In this document: positions 1-5,351 of the stretch, in pieces
How the letters are laid out: each line of letters opens with the position of its first letter
Position numbering within the stretch: the first letter of the stretch is position 1
From: Bacteroidaceae bacterium
GTDB taxonomy: Bacteria > Bacteroidota > Bacteroidia > Bacteroidales > Bacteroidaceae
Direction of reading: 5' to 3'
Assembly (NCBI GenBank): GCA_016284115.1
Contig: JAEEOD010000213.1
Location: 1-5,351 of the forward strand
DNA: 5,351 nucleotides
The notes under the pieces: generated by a model
Database searches by the model: none
What the model was told of the DNA's origin: nothing
The model's input: only the letters and a program-made list of their open reading frames with translations
Made by a program: the position numbers and the translations under genes

Positions 1-1070
1 AATTTCCAGATAACACTGCCCTGCAGGTCCCTGATCTCATGTGTTGCGCTGTTCCATGAGCCCTTGGTACCCTGTACGAATTCGCTGACGTTGTTGCTGC
101 AACCGTCAATCTGACGACACATACTGTGTAGGTGTACACCATTCTCAAATTCGAAGTCAGTGCTGAAGTTATCATACTGGTCGCCAGTGATACGACGCTG
201 ACGGCTACCGAAACCTGTAGCTTTGATAGGCTTCTTGCCAATCATCCACATGAAGACGTCAATGTTGTGGACGTGCTGCTCAACGATATGGTCGCCTGAG
301 AGCCACTTCCAGTTCACCCAGTCACGGATGTTCCATTCCATGTCGCTCCAACCTTTTTCGCGGGTGCGATACCATAGCATACTGTCGTTCCAGTAAACGT
401 TACCACCAGTAATCTCGCCGATGATGCCATTCTGAATCTGCTGGAAAGCTTCCACATAGGGGCGTTGGTGGTGGCGCTGTGTGCCAGTCACTACGCTAAG
501 ACCTTTTGCCTTTGCCTGTTTTGCTGCTGCGATGACGGTACGGCAGCCCTTAGGATCAACAGCTACTGGCTTCTCTAAGAAGCAATGTACGCCCTTCTCA
601 ACGGCATACTGGAAGTGTATAGGACGGAATACAGGAGGAGTGGTTAGGATCACCATGTCAACGCCGCTGTCGATTACCTTCTGATAAGCATCGAAACCAA
701 CGAAGCAAGCCTCGTCGGGTACTACCTGGTTGTGCTTTTCCTTCAGCATGTTCTTTACGCTGTTCAGACGATCTGCGAACACATCGCCTAAAGCAGTTAC
801 GGTGATGCCGTCGGCTGCCTCCAGCAGGTTCACAATGGCACCAGAGCCACGTCCGCCGCAACCTATCAGACCTACTTTCAGTTCTTGACCCGCAATCGCC
901 TTGTCAGGCAGTTCGGGCACATAATACTCACCAGGCTGACGCAGAGGGGTCAGACCATCCTTTTTCTCTCCTGAGCATGAAGTCAGAAGGGATGATGAAC
1001 AAACAACACCCGCACCAAACATGGCCGAGTATGAGAAGAATTGTCTTCTGCTGATGTTTTTCTTTTCCAT
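1..1070 (-). CDS. Gfo/Idh/MocA-family oxidoreductase, Tat-exported putative lipoprotein (3' end outside window)
   Basis: Translating the minus strand from the ATG at 1070-1068 gives 356 uninterrupted codons running off the left edge, so the C-terminus is missing. The N-terminus has a twin-arginine motif (SRRQFF, residues 7-12), a hydrophobic stretch, and a lipobox LTSC with Cys32, predicting a folded, cofactor-loaded lipoprotein exported by Tat. A Rossmann NAD(P) site follows (GLIGCGGRG, about 67-75; acidic D96 after the second strand), then the family's EKP motif at 166-168. The C-terminal alpha/beta domain contains GTQRHHQRPY (196-205) and EQHVHNID (264-271); E264 and H268 align with the catalytic Asp and His of inositol-dehydrogenase-like members. 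Family members oxidise or reduce sugar and cyclitol hydroxyls with tightly bound nicotinamide. The substrate cannot be read from sequence; exported Bacteroidota members include glycoside 3-oxidising enzymes and GH109-type hydrolases. It lies 55 bp downstream of the cytochrome fusion gene, without an obvious promoter of its own, so probably shares its transcript. Confidence 0.9.
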   Translation of the reverse strand, partial: MEKKNISRRQFFSYSAMFGAGVVCSSSLLTSCSGEKKDGLTPLRQPGEYYVPELPDKAIAGQELKVGLIGCGGRGSGAIVNLLEAADGITVTALGDVFADRLNSVKNMLKEKHNQVVPDEACFVGFDAYQKVIDSGVDMVILTTPPVFRPIHFQYAVEKGVHCFLEKPVAVDPKGCRTVIAAAKQAKAKGLSVVTGTQRHHQRPYVEAFQQIQNGIIGEITGGNVYWNDSMLWYRTREKGWSDMEWNIRDWVNWKWLSGDHIVEQHVHNIDVFMWMIGKKPIKATGFGSRQRRITGDQYDNFSTDFEFENGVHLHSMCRQIDGCSNNVSEFVQGTKGSWNSATHEIRDLQGSVIWK

Positions 1071-1125
1071 AATTAATGTGTTTTTTTTATTGTTATTGAT
1101 TAGATTTAATCCGTTAATATTCTTT

Positions 1126-2670
1126 TCAGTCTTTCACACTTGCGGGCACTTCACATACAATGCGGAAGCCTATGCCCTTGATGTCTGAGTACCACCAGAT
1201 GCTCTTTGGGTTCTGTGGGTCTGTTTTCAGCCATTCCTTGGTATCAGTATGGTTTCTGGCAGCACAGCGCAACATCCGTGCATCGTCGGCATAACTGCCG
1301 CCGCGCACCACATATTCCTCGCCCTCAGTACTGATTGGGTTTTCCACTCCGTCTGGCCATTTGCTGTAGGCTTCCGGGTCATACTTGTCGGCGCAATGCT
1401 CCATGACGTTGCCCAGCATATTCTTCAGTCCGAAGGGGTTTGCAGCCACCTGCATCGGTTCCTGTGTCTTGCTCTCACTGTTATTTATATAAACTACATA
1501 TCTGTTTATCATCGTAGTGTCAATGCCGAAGACACGCTTCATCCAGCCTTCGTTGGTGTACTTCTTAGGACTTCCCTCGAAGAAATAGGGCGTCTCTGTA
1601 CCACCTCTTGCTGCGTATTCCCACTCAGCTTCAGTTGGCAGGCGGTATTTCTTGCCAGTCTTCAGCGAGAGCCATTGGCAGAAGGTTTCTGCTGAATAGT
1701 GAGTCATGGTGATGGCTGGACGGCTGCCAGTACCCCATCCTTGATCAGGGAAGCTATAGGGAGGGGTAGGGCCCGATACGGCATCCACATCAGGTCGGCT
1801 GTTGTTGGCGTATATCTTCTCTGGTGGTGTACGGCCCTCTGACATGGTTTCGTTGTAGAATGCCCAGAACTGGTCCCATGTCACCTCAGTTTCTCCCATG
1901 AAGAAACGAGAGAGCTTCACCTCTTTCTGTGGTCCTTCATCATCGTTGCGGAAGGCCTCTTTTTGCGGACTACCTATCATGAACGAACCACCGGGTATGG
2001 CCACCATGTTAATGCTGACGGCTGTGCCTGGCACTGTTTCTGTGAAGTTCTGGAAGTTGTTTACTACGGTAGCCGAGTCGTAGCGTATGCTGTTGTCTAT
2101 GGCCACAGGGCCATCCAATTTGCCGTGCTTATAGTTAGGCATGTAATGGCCTGCATCCAGATGGCAGCTGATGCATTGCAGGTTTAGCTTTTCCTCATTC
2201 TCTTCATAGTAGAGGTGAGCCTTCACGGCATCGTCGTTCACGCCTTGAGGGAATAGGTTGGTGTGGCAGCGCTTACAACTCTCGTTATAGACGATCTTCT
2301 GGGCATACTCCAGTTCGCGCTTGGCTTCCCATTTGAAGTCAGCGCTGTCTTTGGTCAGATAGCTAAAGATGTCCTTTATGCCCATCCTTGCTTTGGCCGT
2401 GAAGTGTTGCCAAGTGCCTGGGGTGGGCAGGTGGCAGTCTGCGCAGTTGGTCATCACGCCCGTCTCATTGTTGCCAGAGTGGGTACTTTTTTTCCAGGCT
2501 ACATCGGCTTCTTCGTGGACGTGACAACTCATGCAAGAAGAATTGGTCGAGGTGGCCTCCCACGTCCAGTTGAAGGCTACCATAAAGGCTATGCCCAATA
2601 GCAGGCATACGATGGCAACGGGTATATATCGCGTCTTTTCCTTATCCTTTTCCTTATCGTCGTTTGCCAT
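1126..2670 (-). CDS. Membrane-anchored tetraheme NapC/NrfH-type cytochrome c fused to an FGE-like (SUMF1-type) domain
   Basis: This 514-residue protein has a charged Lys/Glu/Asp N-terminus (1-14), one membrane helix (about 15-37), then four CxxCH heme sites at 46-50 (CMSCH), 76-80 (CADCH), 132-136 (CKRCH) and 166-170 (CISCH). Spacing, the CADCHLP segment and CISCHLDAGH resemble NapC/NirT/NrfH quinol dehydrogenases, which pass electrons from menaquinol to periplasmic enzymes or the reverse. From about residue 218 to the end is a formylglycine-generating-enzyme-like domain: MVAIPGGSFMIGS (222-234), RLPTEAEWEYAARGG (343-357), GNVMEHCAD (420-428), VRGGSY (455-460), RCAAR (468-472), GFR (501-503). 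The two catalytic cysteines found between GGSY and RCAAR in true FGE are absent (that stretch is ADDARML), so sulfatase activation is unlikely and a binding, scaffold or PvdO-like role is more plausible. Both modules lie outside the cytoplasmic membrane. The ATG at 2670 fits the promoter just upstream. The gene heads the operon containing the Tat-exported oxidoreductase. Confidence 0.93.
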   Translation of the reverse strand: MANDDKEKDKEKTRYIPVAIVCLLLGIAFMVAFNWTWEATSTNSSCMSCHVHEEADVAWKKSTHSGNNETGVMTNCADCHLPTPGTWQHFTAKARMGIKDIFSYLTKDSADFKWEAKRELEYAQKIVYNESCKRCHTNLFPQGVNDDAVKAHLYYEENEEKLNLQCISCHLDAGHYMPNYKHGKLDGPVAIDNSIRYDSATVVNNFQNFTETVPGTAVSINMVAIPGGSFMIGSPQKEAFRNDDEGPQKEVKLSRFFMGETEVTWDQFWAFYNETMSEGRTPPEKIYANNSRPDVDAVSGPTPPYSFPDQGWGTGSRPAITMTHYSAETFCQWLSLKTGKKYRLPTEAEWEYAARGGTETPYFFEGSPKKYTNEGWMKRVFGIDTTMINRYVVYINNSESKTQEPMQVAANPFGLKNMLGNVMEHCADKYDPEAYSKWPDGVENPISTEGEEYVVRGGSYADDARMLRCAARNHTDTKEWLKTDPQNPKSIWWYSDIKGIGFRIVCEVPASVKD

Positions 2671-2698
2671 TTATCGTTGTTTTATAGTAAAAACTGCT

Positions 2699-2729
2699 CA
2701 AAGTTATAAATAATTATGAGTAGTGCAAA
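2699..2729 (-). promoter_or_regulatory. Bacteroidetes-type promoter of the cytochrome fusion / oxidoreductase operon
   Basis: Read on the minus strand, TTTG (2729-2726) is followed after 19 bp by TAACTTTG (2706-2699). This is an exact match to the primary Bacteroidetes sigma pattern (TTTG at -33, TAnnTTTG at -7, 19-21 bp apart). Transcription would start near 2693, leaving a leader of roughly 20 nt before the ATG at 2670. No Shine-Dalgarno sequence is visible, as usual in this phylum. Confidence 0.75.
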
Positions 2730-2797
2730 ATAAACTTGTTTATTTTTTTTATGCCGATATGGAGTATTTTATTTAAAGTTACGAAAAGCTGAGAGAA

Positions 2798-2830
2798 AAG
2801 CAAAAAGAAATATTTCTTTTCTTCTTGCTT
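2798..2830. repeat. Imperfect inverted repeat with an 18-bp perfect palindrome; candidate operator
   Basis: AAAAGAAATATTTCTTTT at 2803-2820 is a perfect 18-bp palindrome. It is flanked by a second pair of arms, AAGCAA (2798-2803) and TTGCTT (2825-2830), offset by four extra bases (CTTC, 2821-2824). The right arm overlaps the -33 element of the plus-strand promoter, and the site lies about 70 bp upstream of the -33 element of the minus-strand promoter. That position fits a regulator site controlling one or both divergent units. The region is very AT-rich, so chance symmetry is possible. Confidence 0.35.
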
Positions 2831-2852
2831 AACCTAATTTTTCGTAGCTTTG
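2825..2852 (+). promoter_or_regulatory. Candidate Bacteroidetes-type promoter of the flavin-binding protein gene
   Basis: TAGCTTTG at 2845-2852 matches the TAnnTTTG -7 box exactly. The best -33 candidate is TTG at 2825-2827 with a 17-bp spacer, a little shorter than the usual 19-21 bp. The predicted start near 2858 gives a leader of about 58 nt before the ATG at 2916. The -7 box covers the alternative upstream TTG codon at 2850, which therefore cannot be the translation start if this promoter is used. Confidence 0.55.
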
Positions 2853-2915
2853 CAATGCCTTAGAAGGAGTCGCCGAGATAGTCTTGCAGCCCTCAAACAG
2901 GCAGCAACGTTTTTT

Positions 2916-3428
2916 ATGACACAATTCAGAGACATGAGGCGCAAGCGCCAACAGCTTTCTGAGGCGGAAAGCATTTCGATTTTGGAAAAGGCAACTGCAG
3001 GTACACTGGCATTGCTTGGCGACGATGATTATCCGTATGCCGTTCCCATTAGTTATGTTTATCACGAAGGGAAGTTATACTTCCACAGCGCATTGGCTGG
3101 CCATAAGGTGGATGCTATCCGCAAGTGTGATAAGGCATCATTCTGCGTTATCGAGCAAGATGACGTGCAGCCAAAAAAGTACACCACCTTCTTTCGTAGC
3201 GTGATAGCATTCGGCAGAATCCATATCATCGAAGATGAGCGGGAGAAGTTGGAAACAGTCCGTATGCTTGGCAACCGCTACCATCCCAATGATGATGAGA
3301 GTCTGCAAAAGGAAATAGAGAGTGGCTTCTCCCGTATGCTGATGATCCGCTTCGACATTGAGCACCTGACAGGTAAGGAGGCGATTGAACTTGTAAGAAT
3401 GCGTAGTGCTAAATTTACCAGTACCTGA
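2916..3428 (+). CDS. NimA-like pyridoxamine 5'-phosphate oxidase-fold flavoprotein
   Basis: The 170-residue product resembles the small split-barrel flavoproteins often annotated as pyridoxamine 5'-phosphate oxidase family or 5-nitroimidazole resistance (Nim) proteins, usually about 150-170 residues. Visible family features are the MRRKRQQLSE start (7-16), the barrel segment LALLGDDDYPYAVPISYVY (31-49), YFHSALAGHK (55-64), the SFCVIEQD strand (75-82), YTTFFRSVIAFG (89-100) and the C-terminal IEHLTGKEAIELV (148-160). These barrels normally bind FMN as cytoplasmic dimers; the physiological substrate of most members is unknown, and the sequence alone does not show nitroreductase activity or drug resistance. 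The ATG at 2916 is chosen because the frame's longer version starts at a TTG inside the promoter and its extra 22 residues have no family counterpart. The ATG at 2934 (MRRKRQ) is a possible alternative start. No signal peptide is present. It is monocistronic: the next gene has its own promoter. Confidence 0.88.
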   Translation: MTQFRDMRRKRQQLSEAESISILEKATAGTLALLGDDDYPYAVPISYVYHEGKLYFHSALAGHKVDAIRKCDKASFCVIEQDDVQPKKYTTFFRSVIAFGRIHIIEDEREKLETVRMLGNRYHPNDDESLQKEIESGFSRMLMIRFDIEHLTGKEAIELVRMRSAKFTST

Positions 3429-3443
3429 TTTTTATAGGCAGTA

Positions 3444-3475
3444 TTTGTGGAAGCATAATATTTATCTTATTTTTG
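3444..3475 (+). promoter_or_regulatory. Bacteroidetes-type promoter of the DUF6273 lipoprotein gene
   Basis: TTTG (3444-3447) and TATTTTTG (3468-3475) are separated by 20 bp, matching the phylum's -33/-7 consensus. Transcription would begin near 3481, about 20 nt before the ATG at 3503. The TTG at 3473-3475, which would extend the reading frame by ten residues, is part of the -7 box and so is not a start codon. Confidence 0.75.
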
Positions 3476-3502
3476 CATCTGGAAAGTAAAAGCAAATCAA
3501 CA

Positions 3503-4582
3503 ATGAAGAAAGGCGCTTCAAAATGCATACTGGCTTTGATGGGTGTGATGTGCAGCCTGTTGATGGTGGCATGTGGTGATGATGAGCCTATCATTGAACG
3601 GAGCTTGGAGAGGGTGACGGGTGATACCTACCAAGACCTGAGCAGCCCTTTGGTGAGAGACGCCGACAAGACCAACCATACCACCCTGTGGTCATGCCTT
3701 TACTTCGGTCAGTACCCTGCCAACGAGGTGGTGGCTGGCAGCTTTGATGCAATAGATGACTATGCTTTGCAGGAAGGTGATGTGATGGTGAATGCAGCGC
3801 TGTTTGAGCAACTGCAACAGGCTGCGTGGGAGGATGACGAAACGGTGATAGATGGTGTGCGCTACCGTCGTATGAATGGTCATGATGCCGTGTCTTGTTC
3901 GAACAATCGTGAGCAGCATTATCGTTGGCAGGATGCTGATGATTACCAATATTTCGCTTATGCGCCCATTAAGTGGAGAGTGCTGAAAATCACAGGTACG
4001 CAGGCTGTTCTCTTAGCTGACCGTATGCCAGATACTTGTCCGTTTGCTGCACAGACTACAGATGTGAGCTGGAGTGAGAGCCTGCTGCGTCAATGGCTGA
4101 ACAGTGTGTTTTATCAGCGTGCATTCTCAAAGACCGAACAAAAAGCTATTCTGCTGTCTTCAGTGAAGAATGCCCCCAATTATTACTTCGGTACCAACTG
4201 CGGTCCTGATACCCAAGACCATGTGTTCATACTTTCCGAGAGCGAAATCTTCTCGTCCTCTTTGGCTGAAGATTATGGCTTCTATCCAGGCGATGGCATC
4301 GATGATCCAGCCCGTCGTTTCAAATCTACGTTGTATGCCAAGTGCCGAGGTGTCTGGTGGTCACCTGTCGATGGCTATCGAGGCAACTCGTTCTGGTTCA
4401 TGCGCACCAATGGCTATACGATGTCCAATGTTACCTATGTCTGCGACTTTGGTTACCTCTACAACCGTGGTACTGTGGTGACCTGTGATGATGCGGCAGT
4501 ATTACCTGCCATCACCATCGATTTGGCAAAGGCTGACTGGCAGATAGCACCATCTGTCAGCTCAACTGATGTGATAGAATGA
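3503..4582 (+). CDS. Probable surface-exposed lipoprotein with a DUF6273-type domain
   Basis: The 359-residue product starts with a lipoprotein signal (MKK, hydrophobic 8-23, Cys24 after LLMVA). The residues after the cysteine are GDDEP; an acidic stretch at this position is the usual Bacteroidota signal for transfer to the outer face of the outer membrane. Features resembling DUF6273 follow: YFGQYPANEV (67-76), PIKWRVLKITGTQAVLLAD (155-173), the block SWSESLLRQWLNSVFYQRAF (189-208) with E212 and AIL just after it, DHVFILSESEI (239-249), an aromatic segment with WW at 285-286 and FWFMRTNG (297-304), and VLPAITIDL (333-341). The domain's biochemical function is not known to me; its aromatic-rich C-terminal half would suit ligand binding, which is inference. 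Six cysteines lie in the mature part besides the lipidated one (65, 132, 179, 233, 281, 314), with C328 as a seventh, so disulfides are possible. The ATG at 3503 is supported by the promoter and by the signal peptide. It converges on the methyltransferase remnant 27 bp downstream. Confidence 0.82.
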   Translation: MKKGASKCILALMGVMCSLLMVACGDDEPIIERSLERVTGDTYQDLSSPLVRDADKTNHTTLWSCLYFGQYPANEVVAGSFDAIDDYALQEGDVMVNAALFEQLQQAAWEDDETVIDGVRYRRMNGHDAVSCSNNREQHYRWQDADDYQYFAYAPIKWRVLKITGTQAVLLADRMPDTCPFAAQTTDVSWSESLLRQWLNSVFYQRAFSKTEQKAILLSSVKNAPNYYFGTNCGPDTQDHVFILSESEIFSSSLAEDYGFYPGDGIDDPARRFKSTLYAKCRGVWWSPVDGYRGNSFWFMRTNGYTMSNVTYVCDFGYLYNRGTVVTCDDAAVLPAITIDLAKADWQIAPSVSSTDVIE

Positions 4583-4609
4583 ATCATGTGTCAAGGAGAA
4601 ACCTTGCAA

Positions 4610-5222
4610 TCATTTGTTAGCTGTCATTTGTTGATAGAGCTTGAACAACTCGGCAACACACATACTTTCTGTAAATTGACTGCTTGCTTTCCATCCGTAT
4701 GCCTCCATAACAGCACGGTCGTTATCTTGGTGGGCTTTGCGAAGTTCAGCTGGCATAGTCAGATCATCGTACACGTCGGCTAAAGAACTATCTGGATATA
4801 ATGCACGGGCATCCAATATTGCTTGAGCCGTTTTCTCAATTTTTGCCTTTTGTTCTTCTGTTGGTTTAGGCCAAGGGAAGTTGTTGTATACAATAGTATT
4901 GGAATAACTATAGTCAGACTTCAAACGGCCACAAGTTGCCCTCATCCATCCCATGTGAACATTACTAGTCAGTACACCAAAATGATAAAGCGTTGCATTC
5001 TGCATACAAAAGAGCTTATCACCAGGGATAATATCAGGCGTCAGATAATCGATAGGTATATATTTTCTATTTTCTGATGAAACCTTTGGGATAGCAATAT
5101 AGTTGCTTTTGCATTCGAAAGGCGAACCAAAAAGGCTGTGAATCACCTTTTTCGTAACCACGTCCTTCCCATCGCTTTGCGAACTCAGCAGCTGCTGCCG
5201 CCTTCTGTTTTTCAGTTTTCAT
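4610..5222 (-). pseudogene. Remnant of an MmeI-like type IIG DNA methyltransferase/restriction enzyme, large out-of-frame internal deletion
   Basis: Two pieces of one gene are visible. From the ATG at 5222 the minus strand reads MKTEKQK, five Ala, EFAKRWEGRGYEKGDSQPFW, the typical start of Bacteroidota MmeI-like class I DNA methyltransferases; after Trp32 (5129-5127) similarity stops and the frame ends at a TAG (5069-5067). In the adjacent frame, from about 5119 to the TGA at 4610, lies the C-terminus: SNYIAIPKVSSENRKYIP, ATLYHFGVLTSNVHMGWMR, YNNFPWP, then ILDARALYPDSSLADVYDDL and MPAELRKAHQDNDRAVMEAYG, which match the end of the target-recognition domain and the C-terminal domain. This second frame is open from a GTG at 5161 (183 codons), but that start only reads the old N-terminus out of frame. 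Missing are the nuclease motif, the S-adenosylmethionine site and the NPPY-type catalytic motif, several hundred codons in all. The product can neither methylate nor cut DNA. Whether the 183-residue frame is translated is unknown. Confidence 0.85.
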
Positions 5223-5351
5223 GCGTTGTTATCAAAAATTAATTGTTAAAAACTACGCTAAGTTACAATAATTGGGGCATACTGCAAAAAGAATTAGTAG
5301 TTTTTCTATAAATTTTTATGTCTTAAAAAATAATCATATGCTGCCTGGGAA
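5223..5351. other. AT-rich intergenic region upstream of the methyltransferase remnant
   Basis: No reading frame with recognisable protein similarity and no RNA gene is seen. The stretch is the former 5' region of the methyltransferase gene. A 9-bp inverted repeat, AAAAACTAC (5248-5256) and GTAGTTTTT (5297-5305), lies in it. A possible degenerate -7 box on the minus strand (TAGTTTTT, 5255-5248) lacks the final G and a well-placed -33 partner, so no promoter is called. Confidence 0.4.

Noticed and set aside
658..861. 67-codon minus-strand frame and a 67-codon plus-strand frame (481-684) within the oxidoreductase gene region
   Set aside because: Both are shadows of the Gfo/Idh/MocA coding sequence, which runs through the region in another minus-strand frame.
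1071..1125. GATTA-AATC-TAATC inverted repeat and a run of eight T in the gap between the cytochrome and oxidoreductase genes as a terminator or separate promoter
   Set aside because: On the coding (minus) strand the run is A, not T, the stem is a weak AT-rich 5 bp, and no TTTG/TAnnTTTG pair is present; read-through of an operon is simpler.
1249..1695. 148-codon plus-strand reading frame, and several others at 1898-2713, opposite the cytochrome fusion gene
   Set aside because: They lie wholly antisense to a well-supported gene and their translations show no recognisable domain.
2853..2915. Leader peptide or riboswitch in the leader of the flavoprotein gene
   Set aside because: The only ATG near the predicted transcript start (2855-2857) is followed at once by TAG, and no known riboswitch core is recognisable in about 60 nt.
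4592..4606. CAAGG-AGAAA-CCTTG hairpin between the convergent lipoprotein gene and methyltransferase remnant as a bidirectional terminator
   Set aside because: The stem is only 5 bp and no T-run follows on either strand, so it does not meet the usual pattern of an intrinsic terminator.
5248..5305. 9-bp inverted repeat AAAAACTAC / GTAGTTTTT, 40 bp apart, as mobile-element ends or an attachment site
   Set aside because: It is short, in AT-rich sequence, encloses no gene, and has no flanking target duplication that I can see.

Overview
The window looks like chromosomal DNA of a Bacteroidota (Bacteroidetes) species, most like the Prevotella/Bacteroides group. The evidence is direct: two promoters match the Bacteroidetes TTTG / TAnnTTTG pattern exactly and a third matches less well, genes have AT-rich leaders without Shine-Dalgarno sequences, one lipoprotein has the acidic CGDDE start typical of surface-exported lipoproteins, and all protein families seen are common in this phylum. 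The species cannot be named from the sequence.

Left part (1-2706, minus strand): a two-gene unit read right to left. A clear promoter at 2699-2729 drives a 514-residue membrane-anchored protein that joins a tetraheme NapC/NrfH-type cytochrome c to a formylglycine-generating-enzyme-like (SUMF1-type) domain. After 55 bp comes a Gfo/Idh/MocA oxidoreductase with a twin-arginine signal and a lipobox; its 3' end lies beyond the left edge. Together they suggest an extracytoplasmic redox module in which a sugar-type dehydrogenase and a quinone-linked cytochrome act on the same side of the inner membrane. That link is inference.

Middle (2671-4582): a divergent intergenic region holds the cytochrome promoter, an 18-bp perfect palindrome inside a longer imperfect inverted repeat, and a plus-strand promoter for a NimA-like flavin-binding (PNPOx-fold) protein. 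A separate promoter follows for a 359-residue lipoprotein with a DUF6273-type domain. In both plus-strand genes an upstream in-frame TTG falls inside the -7 box, so the downstream ATG codons are the real starts.

Right part (4610-5222, minus strand, convergent with the lipoprotein gene): a wrecked MmeI-like type IIG DNA methyltransferase / restriction enzyme gene. Its first ~32 codons and last ~170 codons remain, joined in different frames, and the whole catalytic middle is gone. The last 129 bp (5223-5351) are AT-rich and hold the former upstream region of that gene; no gene is seen there.
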